Below, in pieces: positions 1 to 6,588 of a stretch of DNA of 12,281 bases. The DNA comes from JAVWPP01 sp036635835 (GTDB lineage: Bacteria; Bacillota; Clostridia; TANB77; CAG-465), in assembly GCA_036635835.1 (NCBI GenBank), contig JAVWPP010000035.1, positions 1 through 12,281 on the forward strand. The letters are read 5' to 3'. The notes under the pieces are model-generated. The model was not told where the DNA came from. It ran no database searches and saw only the letters and a program-made list of their open reading frames with translations. Both the position numbers and the translations under genes were made by a program. Each line of letters starts with the position of its first letter. The stretch's first letter is position 1.

Positions 1-1
1 G

Positions 2-60
2 CTAGATATAAAAAAAGAAATAAGAATAAAAAAACATTAAGTATATGTTTTAAAAGAAAA
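2..60 (+). repeat. Degenerate copy (C) of the dispersed hairpin repeat
   Basis: This AT-rich stretch begins with CTAGATA, like the cores of copies A and B elsewhere in the window. It ends in an 18-nt string, ATATGTTTTAAAAGAAAA (43-60), identical to 12233-12250 of copy B. The middle is A-rich and does not preserve the paired arms of the inner hairpin, so it reads as a decayed or divergent copy. Like the other copies it is intergenic, and it lies just before the terminator upstream of recJ. The low complexity of the sequence makes this assignment tentative. Confidence 0.45.
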
Positions 61-62
61 TA

Positions 63-94
63 AGCAGCTAACTGTAAAAGATTAGCTGCTTTTT
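63..94 (+). terminator. Rho-independent terminator of an upstream gene
   Basis: The stem AGCAGCTAA (63-71) pairs perfectly with TTAGCTGCT (82-90) across a 10-nt loop and runs into a T tract. It would end transcription from a gene to the left of the window and insulate recJ. A weak A-tract on the left arm could allow some bidirectional function. Confidence 0.85.
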
Positions 95-128
95 CATAGG
101 TAAATATAGCAAAACACCTCACTTTTCG

Positions 129-157
129 TTGATATTCAAAGCGTTTTGTAGTAGAAT
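129..157 (+). promoter_or_regulatory. Probable promoter of recJ-rel
   Basis: A -35-like TTGATA (129-134) and a -10-like TAGAAT (152-157) are separated by 17 bp. They lie about 40 nt before the recJ start and downstream of the preceding terminator. The spacing matches the other promoters in this window, but both hexamers are one or two bases from consensus. Confidence 0.55.
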
Positions 158-185
158 ATAAGATGTAAAATAAAATTAAGAAAAT

Positions 186-190
186 GGAGG
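186..190 (+). promoter_or_regulatory. Ribosome binding site fixing the recJ start
   Basis: GGAGG here lies 5 nt before the ATG at 196. A second in-frame ATG at 184 overlaps this Shine-Dalgarno sequence, so the ATG at 196 is the better start. Confidence 0.75.
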
Positions 191-195
191 ATCTA

Positions 196-1875
196 ATGAA
201 TAAAAAATGGATAATAAAAAAGTACGATGAAAACATTTTAACTAAAATACAAAAAGAAAATAATGTATCATCTACTTTAGCAAAACTAATAATATCTAGA
301 AACGTAGAAAACATAGAAGAATACTTAAGACCGTCGCTTACTAGTCTAAGAGACCCGTATATCATGAAAGACATGTCTAAAATTGTAGATAGAATAACTA
401 AAGCAATAGAGAGCAAAGAAAAAATAACAATATTCGGAGACTACGATGTAGATGGCGTAACAAGTATAAATATACTTATGTCCTTTATACTTGAAAGAGG
501 CGGAATTGTAGATTACTATTTGCCAGATAGATTAGAAGAAGGATACGGCTTAAACAAAGAAGCGCTTAAACAAATAAGAGAAAGAGGAACAACTCTTGTA
601 GTAACAGTAGACTGCGGAATTTCAGCTATAGAAGAAGTAGACTATGCAAATAGCATAGGTTTAGATGTATGTATAACAGACCATCATGAGTGCCCAGACA
701 TACTACCAAATGCATGCGCTATAGTAAACCCAAAACAAAAAGACTGCAAATATGAATTCAAAATGTTTGCTGGAGTTGGCGTTGCTTTTAAGGTTATATC
801 TGCGCTAGCTATGAAATATAATCTAGAAAAAGACACGTATTTAAAATTTTTAGACATAGCAGCGCTTGGAACAATTTCAGACATAGTGCCGCTTGTAGAC
901 GAAAACAGAACAATTGCTAAGTACGGAATAGAGAAAATAAAGGAAACGGAAAATTTAGGACTAAAAGCTTTAATTAAAGTTGCAGGATATAAGCAAGTAG
1001 ATTCAACTATGGTATCTTTTGGACTTGCACCAAGAATAAACGCATGTGGTAGAATGGGAGATTCTAGCCTTGCAGTAAAGCTATTTTTCTCAAAAACTAT
1101 AGAAGAAGCGCAAGTAATTGCGCAGAAACTAGAAGTGCAAAATAGGCAAAGACAAGACATAGAAAAGAAAATATATAACGAAGCATTAGAAATAATAAAA
1201 AAAGAAGAACTATATAAAAACTCAACAATAGTGCTAGGGCATAAAGACTGGCATCATGGAGTTATAGGAATAGTAGCTTCTAAATTAACTGAGCTATATG
1301 TTAAACCAGTTATCCTTCTTACCTTTGATAAAGGCATAGGAAAAGGATCTGGAAGAACACCGTTTGGCTTTTCACTTTACGAAGCACTTTCTGAGTGTAG
1401 TAAATATATAATACAGTTTGGCGGGCACGAAGTTGCAGCTGGCCTTACTATAAAAGAAGCAGATTTTGATAATTTTAAAAACATGTTTGAAAAAGTAGCA
1501 AACAAAAATATAAAGGGACAATTTGAACAAACCATAGAAATAGACACAGAAGTAACAAAAGCAGATTTAAATAAAGCAACAATAAAAGACATAGATGCTG
1601 TAAAACCATTTGGACAAGCTAATACTGAGCCTATATTTATATATAGAAAACTTGCAGTTAGTTCAGTTAGAACATTAATGGAAGATAAACATTTAAAACT
1701 AGTCTTAAAAGATGAAAATAACCTAATAGATGCAATAGCCTTTGGAATGGGAAATAGAAGAGACGAGCTTGTACTAGGACAAAAAATAGACGTTGTATGT
1801 AGCATAGGTATAAATAATTTTGGGCCAACTAAAAAAGTTCAGCTTATAATTAAAGACTTTAGTAAATCATATTAA
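196..1875 (+). CDS. recJ: Single-stranded-DNA-specific 5'-3' exonuclease RecJ
   Basis: RecJ degrades single-stranded DNA 5' to 3' in recombination and repair (RecF-pathway resection, mismatch and base-excision repair). From the ATG at 196 the product has 559 residues, typical of the shorter clostridial RecJ proteins. The DHH phosphoesterase core is intact: GDYDVDG at about residues 81-87, a VDCGIS motif, DHH at 162-164, and an ALGTISD motif. The DHHA1 half follows, with a HHGVIG motif and FGGHEVAAG (GGH about 409-411). The remaining C-terminal ~130 residues fit the RecJ OB-fold. A consensus GGAGG sits 5 nt before this start. rel begins 15 nt after the stop, so the two are probably co-transcribed. 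In many Bacillota apt lies between recJ and rel; it is absent here. Identification is very secure. Confidence 0.96.
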   Translation: MNKKWIIKKYDENILTKIQKENNVSSTLAKLIISRNVENIEEYLRPSLTSLRDPYIMKDMSKIVDRITKAIESKEKITIFGDYDVDGVTSINILMSFILERGGIVDYYLPDRLEEGYGLNKEALKQIRERGTTLVVTVDCGISAIEEVDYANSIGLDVCITDHHECPDILPNACAIVNPKQKDCKYEFKMFAGVGVAFKVISALAMKYNLEKDTYLKFLDIAALGTISDIVPLVDENRTIAKYGIEKIKETENLGLKALIKVAGYKQVDSTMVSFGLAPRINACGRMGDSSLAVKLFFSKTIEEAQVIAQKLEVQNRQRQDIEKKIYNEALEIIKKEELYKNSTIVLGHKDWHHGVIGIVASKLTELYVKPVILLTFDKGIGKGSGRTPFGFSLYEALSECSKYIIQFGGHEVAAGLTIKEADFDNFKNMFEKVANKNIKGQFEQTIEIDTEVTKADLNKATIKDIDAVKPFGQANTEPIFIYRKLAVSSVRTLMEDKHLKLVLKDENNLIDAIAFGMGNRRDELVLGQKIDVVCSIGINNFGPTKKVQLIIKDFSKSY

Positions 1876-1890
1876 AAAGGAGGAAAAATA

Positions 1891-4059
1891 TTGGAAGAAA
1901 TCATAGAGCTATTAGATAAAAATGAAATAGAGTATAGTAAAGAAGTAATAGAAAAAGCATATAATCTAGCAAGCCTTGCATACAAGGACAAAGTTACTAA
2001 AATAAATAAGCCTGTTATAGATCACTGCGTAGAAACAGCTAAAATACTTATAGAGCTAAATCTAGACATCAACTTAGTTATAGCAGCTCTTCTTCATGAA
2101 ATGCCTAAATACGTAGATACCTCTACTTTAGAAATAAAAAAAGAATTTGGAGAAGATATTGCAAGCTTAGTGCAAGATACAAGCAAGCTATATTTACTTA
2201 ACTATAATAACAAATCTGCAGATCCAGAGAATTTAAGAAAAATGTTTATGGCAATTGCAAAAGATATTAGAGTAGTTATAATTAAACTTGCAGATAGACT
2301 AGAAGACATGAGAAACATAAAGGACATGGATAAAGAAACAAGGCTGCATAAAGCAAAAGACACTCTTGAAATATATGCACCAATTGCGCATAGACTAGGA
2401 ATGTCTCAAATAAAATCCGAGCTAGAAGATATCTCATTTAGAGCTATGTACGAAGCAGACTATAACTGGCTTAAAAAAGCAATAGATCAAAAAAAAGAAG
2501 AAAGAGAAAAATATATTAATCATCAAATGAACCTTATAGAAGGAAAATTAAATGAAATGAATATAGAAGGAAAAATACTTGGTAGACCTAAGCATTTCTA
2601 TAGCATATACAAGAAAATGAAAAACGGAAATAAGTCTTTAGATGAAATCTACGATCTTCTTGCAATAAGGGTAATAGTAAACAGTGTAAAAGACTGCTAC
2701 CTTGTACTTGGAATAATTCATGAGATGTATAAACCAATGCCAGGTAGGTTTAAAGACTATATATCTGTACCAAAAACAAATATGTATCAATCTCTACATA
2801 CAACTGTATTTGGTGAGGGCGGTAGACCTTTTGAAGTGCAAATTAGAACTTGGGATATGCATAAAGTAGCAGACTACGGTATAGCTGCCCATTTCCTATA
2901 CAAAGAAGGTAAAAACAAAATGAGTAAGTCAGATAAAGAGCTTACATTCATTAGACAAACTATAGAGCTTCAAAAAGAAATAGGAGATAAAACAGATTTC
3001 CTTAAAACTATGAAGTACGAACTTTTTGGAGATGAAGTTTTTGTATTTACGCCAAAGGGAGAAATTAAATCTCTTCCTATGGGCTCAACTCCCGTAGATT
3101 TTGCCTATATGATACATGAGCATATTGGCCATAAGATGACAGGAGCTAAGATAAACGGTAAAATAGTTCCGCTTAGCTATAAGCTACAAAACACAGATGT
3201 TGTAGATATTATAACCTCTGCAAATTCTAAAGGGCCAAGTAGAGACTGGGTTAAGTTCATTAAGACTACTAGTGCTAAAAACAAGATTACGGCTTTTCTA
3301 AAGAGGCAAGATAAAGATGAAAATATTGCTAAAGGAAAAGAGATAATTGAGAAAGAGTTAAGAAAAGTAGGTATAGATAAAGAGCTTCTTTTAGATCCTA
3401 AAATTGTAGAAGCTATGCTTAAAAGATGCAATTTCAACGATTTAAATGAATGCTATGAAAACGTAGGCTTTGCATCTATGTCCCCAGTAAAAGTGGTAAA
3501 TAGACTTGCAGAAGAGTACAAAAAGACTTCAAATAAAGAAGATAAAGAAAAACTAGATAAAGAAAAAATAGAAGAAGTAAAAGAAAGAATATCTAACAGC
3601 CAAAGAGTACGTAGCCAGTCTATAGGGGTAGAAGTAGAAGGAATAGACAACTGCCTAGTTAAGCTAGCTAAGTGCTGTAATCCAATACCAGGAGACCAAA
3701 TAATAGGGTACATAAGCTTTGGAAAAGGAGTTACAGTGCATGCTGCAGACTGCACAAATGCACATACTTTAATTGCATCTGAAAGACTTATTAATGTTAA
3801 ATGGAAAGAAAAAGCTAAATCTAGCTATAACGCTAAACTAAGAGTAAGAGCAAACGATAGAAAAGGCGTAGTTTCAGATCTATTAAACGAGCTTGCAAGC
3901 GAAAAAATAAAAGTAGCATCAATTAGTGCAAGGCAAACTCAAGATAAAGAGTGTGTAATAGACTTAGAAATAAATATAGAAAGCTTAGAAAGACTTCAAA
4001 AAGCACAAAAAGTAATTAAAAAAGTAGATAGCATTTTCGATGTAAGAAGAGCAAAATAA
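1891..4059 (+). CDS. rel: RelA/SpoT-type (p)ppGpp synthetase with degenerate hydrolase site
   Basis: Stringent-response enzyme that transfers pyrophosphate from ATP to GDP/GTP on stalled ribosomes. The 722-residue length and domain order are those of long Rel proteins: HD hydrolase (about 20-180), synthetase (about 230-340), TGS (about 380-441), zinc-finger/RIS region with C595-C596, H617 and C621, and a C-terminal ACT domain (about 650-722). The synthetase looks active: D255 in EIYDLLAIRV, the RFKD motif (286-289), NMYQSLHTTV, and E315/Q317 in EVQIRT. The hydrolase half is unusual. The family HDxxED motif reads H69-E70-M-P-K-Y, and the LADRLHN motif reads LADRLED (135-139). H45, H69 and D135 remain. 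By inference, hydrolysis is weak or lost. The start is TTG, 7 nt after AAGGAGG (1877-1883); no better ATG is seen. Distal gene of the recJ operon. Confidence 0.95.
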   Translation: MEEIIELLDKNEIEYSKEVIEKAYNLASLAYKDKVTKINKPVIDHCVETAKILIELNLDINLVIAALLHEMPKYVDTSTLEIKKEFGEDIASLVQDTSKLYLLNYNNKSADPENLRKMFMAIAKDIRVVIIKLADRLEDMRNIKDMDKETRLHKAKDTLEIYAPIAHRLGMSQIKSELEDISFRAMYEADYNWLKKAIDQKKEEREKYINHQMNLIEGKLNEMNIEGKILGRPKHFYSIYKKMKNGNKSLDEIYDLLAIRVIVNSVKDCYLVLGIIHEMYKPMPGRFKDYISVPKTNMYQSLHTTVFGEGGRPFEVQIRTWDMHKVADYGIAAHFLYKEGKNKMSKSDKELTFIRQTIELQKEIGDKTDFLKTMKYELFGDEVFVFTPKGEIKSLPMGSTPVDFAYMIHEHIGHKMTGAKINGKIVPLSYKLQNTDVVDIITSANSKGPSRDWVKFIKTTSAKNKITAFLKRQDKDENIAKGKEIIEKELRKVGIDKELLLDPKIVEAMLKRCNFNDLNECYENVGFASMSPVKVVNRLAEEYKKTSNKEDKEKLDKEKIEEVKERISNSQRVRSQSIGVEVEGIDNCLVKLAKCCNPIPGDQIIGYISFGKGVTVHAADCTNAHTLIASERLINVKWKEKAKSSYNAKLRVRANDRKGVVSDLLNELASEKIKVASISARQTQDKECVIDLEINIESLERLQKAQKVIKKVDSIFDVRRAK

Positions 4060-4063
4060 AAAG

Positions 4064-4089
4064 AGCGCAACTAAAGTTTGCGCTTTTTT
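4064..4089 (+). terminator. Rho-independent terminator after rel
   Basis: AGCGCAA (4064-4070) pairs with TTGCGCT (4078-4084) around a 7-nt loop, followed by five further T residues. It starts 5 nt after the rel stop codon and closes the recJ-rel operon. Confidence 0.88.
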
Positions 4090-4110
4090 GCGCAAATACT
4101 TATGTTAACC

Positions 4111-4139
4111 TTGAAAAAACCCTTTAAATATGGTATAAT
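4111..4139 (+). promoter_or_regulatory. Strong sigma-A-type promoter of the first DUF975-like gene
   Basis: TTGAAA (4111-4116), a 17-bp spacer, and a perfect TATAAT (4134-4139) preceded by an extended -10 TGn. Transcription would start near 4146, giving a leader of only about 25 nt. Confidence 0.85.
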
Positions 4140-4161
4140 TAACAATAGAGGTTGAATTTTT

Positions 4162-4166
4162 GGAGG
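4162..4166 (+). promoter_or_regulatory. Ribosome binding site fixing the start at 4172
   Basis: GGAGG lies 5 nt before the ATG at 4172. The upstream in-frame TTG at 4160 overlaps this site and is therefore unlikely to be the start. Confidence 0.75.
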
Positions 4167-4171
4167 TTAAA

Positions 4172-4969
4172 ATGTTTAAAAAAGTATTAAAAGAGTCACT
4201 AGGAATACTAGTGAAAAACATAGTAAAAATAATAATGGTAGCTGCTATGATAGCTGCTATAGCTCTTATATGCGTAGTAATGCCACTATACGTATTTGAG
4301 TCTAAACTTATATACAATATACTAAGTATATTTGTGATGCCACTTGTAATATGTGGTTTATCTACATTTATAGCATCATTACCAAGAGGTAGAAATACAT
4401 TAAACGATGCATTCTTGCTGTTTACAGATAGATATGTAAGAAATATAACTGTTATGGTATTTGCGTTTTCCCTAATGTTTATGGGACCAATTGTATATGC
4501 ATTTAAGGATATAGTAAATGAAATACTACAAATTCCGCTTATTTGCGCTGCATCTTGCGTGTCATGTATCTTTATGTTTAAGTATAGATATCTACATTTA
4601 GTGCTTGCGGAAAATCCAAACTTATCTGTAATGCAAGTTTTTGAGAAAAACAAAGAAATATGCAAAGGAAATAACATTAAAAGAGTGCTTATGTCTCTTT
4701 TAGTTACAATAATTCCTGCCGTTATTACAGCTGTTATTTACAATAAGTTTTACGACGCTGTAAATCCTGTATACATTGTAGCAGTAGGCGCTAGCATAAC
4801 GTATATTATTAAGGAAGTTTTCGATATGTGTCTATATAGAGAGCTTTGTGGAGATATATATATTAAATTACCTTCATCTAAGCCTGTAGAAAGTGCAAAA
4901 TGTATAACTAAAGATTATAAATCTCAAGCTCCAGTGTTTGAAGGTTTTGATTACGACAATATAATATAA
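4172..4969 (+). CDS. Divergent DUF975-like multi-pass membrane protein
   Basis: Integral membrane protein of 265 residues with about six hydrophobic segments (roughly 18-42, 48-72, 90-112, 118-140, 178-196 and 200-222). No enzymatic motif is visible and the function is unknown. I link it to the DUF975 family through its neighbour at 5240: both carry a small-residue segment then L-x-RG followed by a D/E-x-F segment, then RN before a membrane span, and later a Y...LAE-[N/D] stretch followed by a K-x-x-E-[I/M]-x-KG motif. The match is by eye and distant. The cytosolic-looking tail ends with A-P-V-F-E-G (253-258) and an acidic stretch, resembling the repeated motif in the neighbour's tail. The stop codon lies inside the beginning of a (TATAA)n microsatellite. 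It has its own promoter and appears monocistronic. Confidence 0.7.
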   Translation: MFKKVLKESLGILVKNIVKIIMVAAMIAAIALICVVMPLYVFESKLIYNILSIFVMPLVICGLSTFIASLPRGRNTLNDAFLLFTDRYVRNITVMVFAFSLMFMGPIVYAFKDIVNEILQIPLICAASCVSCIFMFKYRYLHLVLAENPNLSVMQVFEKNKEICKGNNIKRVLMSLLVTIIPAVITAVIYNKFYDAVNPVYIVAVGASITYIIKEVFDMCLYRELCGDIYIKLPSSKPVESAKCITKDYKSQAPVFEGFDYDNII

Positions 4970-5014
4970 TATAATATAATATAATATAATATAATATAAT
5001 ATAATATAATATAA
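4958..5014. repeat. (TATAA)n pentanucleotide microsatellite
   Basis: About 11 uninterrupted units of the 5-mer ATAAT fill 57 bp, overlapping the last codons and stop of the preceding gene and running to the left arm of repeat copy A. The unit spells TATAAT ten times in overlapping register (starts at 4960, 4965 and so on to 5005), so it is a ladder of perfect -10 hexamers. The stop codon falls in the first units, so a change in unit number should not alter the protein. It would change the distance to copy A and the downstream gene. Confidence 0.97.
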
Positions 5015-5081
5015 AACATATAAAATGAAACTACCTAGATACGGTAATATAGGTAATGAGAATAAAGTTACTTATATGTTT
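5014..5081 (+). repeat. Structured dispersed repeat, copy A
   Basis: The 47-nt core at 5035-5081 matches 12194-12240 with only three differences. An inner hairpin pairs 5047-5057 with 5067-5077 (11 pairs including two G-U wobbles) around a 9-nt loop. Two of the three differences form one base pair: A5051-T5073 here against G12210-C12232 in copy B, a compensatory change supporting a real stem. An alternative outer stem pairs AAACATATAA (5014-5023) with TTATATGTTT (5072-5081) and uses the same right-hand bases, so the two folds exclude each other. An A-rich tract follows. The family was not recognised; it could be a structured RNA or a small non-autonomous element. Confidence 0.8.
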
Positions 5082-5150
5082 CAAAAAAATAAAAGAAAAA
5101 AGTAAAAAAATAAACGAAAAAAGCGAAAAAATAAAATAAATAATACAAAA
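5082..5150. other. A-rich tract following repeat copy A
   Basis: About 70 bp almost entirely A on the + strand, with short interruptions (quasi-repeated blocks of AAAAAA plus GTA, CGA or GCG). Similar A-rich tails follow copies B (12242-12281) and C, so it may belong to the repeat unit. No coding frame or motif is seen. Confidence 0.6.
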
Positions 5151-5183
5151 AAAAGACTAAACATAAAATTTAGTCTTTTTTTT
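5151..5183 (+). terminator. Rho-independent terminator between the two DUF975-like genes
   Basis: AAAAGACTAAA (5151-5161) pairs perfectly with TTTAGTCTTTT (5169-5179) around a 7-nt loop, with T residues to 5183. It would end any transcript from the gene at 4172 or from the microsatellite and repeat. The A-tract on the left could also let it act on the other strand. Confidence 0.88.
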
Positions 5184-5184
5184 G

Positions 5185-5213
5185 TTTACAATGTGTTTTT
5201 AATATGATATCAT
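5185..5213 (+). promoter_or_regulatory. Promoter of the second DUF975 gene
   Basis: TTTACA (5185-5190), a 17-bp spacer and TATCAT (5208-5213), with an extended -10 TGn just before. It begins immediately after the terminator T tract and about 25 nt before the ribosome binding site AAGGAG (5227-5232). An alternative -10, TATGAT at 5203, would give too short a spacer. Confidence 0.6.
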
Positions 5214-5239
5214 AGAAAATATAAATAAGGAGAAAAAAT

Positions 5240-6475
5240 ATGGAATATTCAAAAAAACAATTAAAACAAGAAGCGAAAAAAGTTATAAAAAATAACTTTT
5301 GGAACGTAGTACTACTACTTGTAGTAATGCCAGCAGTAATTTCAGCTCTATTTACTCTACTAGTAGTAATCCCAGTTGCAGGAATTATAGTAGCAATGAT
5401 CTTAAGCTTGATACTTACTGTAGCAATGGGTGGAGTAGTTGTAAAACTTTCTAGAGGAGAAAAATTAAAAGTATCAGAAATATTTGTAGCATACAAAGTA
5501 AAAGGAATGAGAAATGCATGGGCAATGTTCATGAATGCGCTTATACCAGGACTTTGGTCTTTAGCTTTAATAGTACCTGGAATAATAAAAGCATATTCTT
5601 TATCAATGGTAGCATATATTTTAGCAGAAGATAGCGAGATATCTGGAAAAGAAGCAAGAAGAAAAAGTACTGAAATGATGAAAGGCCACAAAATGCAGCT
5701 TTTTGGCTTACAATTTTCTTTCATCCTATTATACATACTATGCAGCCTTGGCATAATGGGAATATACCTTGCAACAGCAGCAATTATGACAGCTACAGTT
5801 GTAGTATTACCAGAATCTCTAGTTGGCATAGTAATTGCATACGCAGGTACATTTGCAATATCTACATTTCTAACTCAAATCCTCTTCCTAATAGTTGGAG
5901 CATACGTTAGCATAACAACTGCTAACTTCTATAGAGTGCTTAAAGGCGAGTCTTTAAACGCACAGGAAGATACATCATCTGTAATGGAAAACCCAGTTTA
6001 CGGAGAAAACAATGTAGAAGAACCAGAAAAAATAGAAATACAAACAAACACAAATCCTATACAAGAAGAAATATCTACAAACCAAAACCCTATGCAAGAA
6101 GAGGCAATTCCAATGTTTATGCAGCAAGAAGCAAAAGCAGAAGAAGCACCAATGTTTGCAGAAGAAGTAAAACCAGAAGTAGAAGAAATACAGATAGAAA
6201 CAAATGCAGATGCAGAAGACGCTCCATTGTTTCCAGAAGAACCAAAAGTAGAAGAAAAAGAAGTAGAAGAAATACAAATTGAAACAAAAGCAGAAGTAGA
6301 AGAAGTTCCAATGTTTGTAGAAGAACCAAAAGTAGAAGTAGTAGAAGAAGAAATTAAAATAGATCAAAATCCAATGTTTGCAGAAGAAAGCACAGAAATA
6401 CCAGAAGAGCAAGACATAAATATAACAGAAACAGATCCAAATCCAATGTTTGCAGACGAAGATAACAAAATATAG
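5240..6475 (+). CDS. DUF975 family membrane protein with long acidic repeat tail
   Basis: 411 residues in two parts. Residues 1 to about 235 are a DUF975 membrane domain: a charged N-terminus with LKQEAKK, hydrophobic spans at roughly 22-42, 45-66, 93-125, 153-180 and 195-225, and the family block IVPGIIKAYS, then AEDSEISGKEA and MMKGHKM. Residues from about 240 to 411 form a hydrophilic, strongly acidic, probably disordered tail rich in E, V, P, K and I. It carries six copies of P-[M/L]-F, mostly followed by an acidic pair (P at 291, 304, 329, 357, 378, 402), spaced 13-28 residues, with two copies of EEIQIET between them. DUF975 has no assigned biochemical function. The tail is unusually long for the family as I know it. 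Own promoter, ribosome binding site AAGGAG 7 nt before the ATG, and its own terminator. Confidence 0.88.
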   Translation: MEYSKKQLKQEAKKVIKNNFWNVVLLLVVMPAVISALFTLLVVIPVAGIIVAMILSLILTVAMGGVVVKLSRGEKLKVSEIFVAYKVKGMRNAWAMFMNALIPGLWSLALIVPGIIKAYSLSMVAYILAEDSEISGKEARRKSTEMMKGHKMQLFGLQFSFILLYILCSLGIMGIYLATAAIMTATVVVLPESLVGIVIAYAGTFAISTFLTQILFLIVGAYVSITTANFYRVLKGESLNAQEDTSSVMENPVYGENNVEEPEKIEIQTNTNPIQEEISTNQNPMQEEAIPMFMQQEAKAEEAPMFAEEVKPEVEEIQIETNADAEDAPLFPEEPKVEEKEVEEIQIETKAEVEEVPMFVEEPKVEVVEEEIKIDQNPMFAEESTEIPEEQDINITETDPNPMFADEDNKI

Positions 6476-6481
6476 TTTAAA

Positions 6482-6520
6482 ATATAAGTAGTAGCCTAGC
6501 TATTACTTATATCTTTTTTT
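6482..6520 (+). terminator. Rho-independent terminator after the DUF975 gene
   Basis: A 13-bp stem (6482-6494 with 6500-6512, one G-U wobble) closes a 5-nt loop and is followed by C and seven T residues. It begins 7 nt after the stop codon. Confidence 0.9.
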
Positions 6521-6542
6521 AGATAAAAGATATAAAATATAA

Positions 6543-6563
6543 AATATAATATAAAACATATAA
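6543..6563. repeat. Orphan match to the left arm of the dispersed repeat
   Basis: These 21 bp are identical to 5003-5023, the junction of the microsatellite and the left arm of copy A, including AAAACATATAA. No core or right arm follows. The sequence is only A, T and one C, so chance similarity is possible. It lies in the leader of the proX-like gene; no convincing -35/-10 pair was found for that gene in 6521-6588. Confidence 0.35.
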
Positions 6564-6588
6564 GAAACAGGAGACAAGGCGAAAGAAA

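Noticed and set aside
184..195. Upstream ATG as recJ start
   Set aside because: It overlaps the Shine-Dalgarno sequence that serves the ATG at 196.
684..1160. 158-codon minus-strand frame inside recJ
   Set aside because: RecJ motifs on the + strand are continuous across this interval, and the antisense product resembles no family.
4105..4677. 190-codon minus-strand frame over the first DUF975-like gene
   Set aside because: The + strand frame has a consensus promoter, ribosome binding site and membrane topology; the minus frame runs into the rel terminator region without start signals.
5014..5081. Known riboswitch (c-di-AMP, purine, SAM, T-box) as identity of repeat copy A
   Set aside because: None of the conserved core sequences of those classes that I know could be found, and a near-identical copy lies at the window end downstream of an unrelated gene.
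5082..5150. CRISPR-like or tandem repeat array in the A-rich tract
   Set aside because: The blocks are irregular and low-complexity, with no fixed repeat length or spacers.
5975..6412. 145-codon minus-strand frame extremely rich in F, Y, C and W
   Set aside because: It is the antisense of the acidic GAA-rich tail of the DUF975 gene. The composition is an artefact of the repeats.
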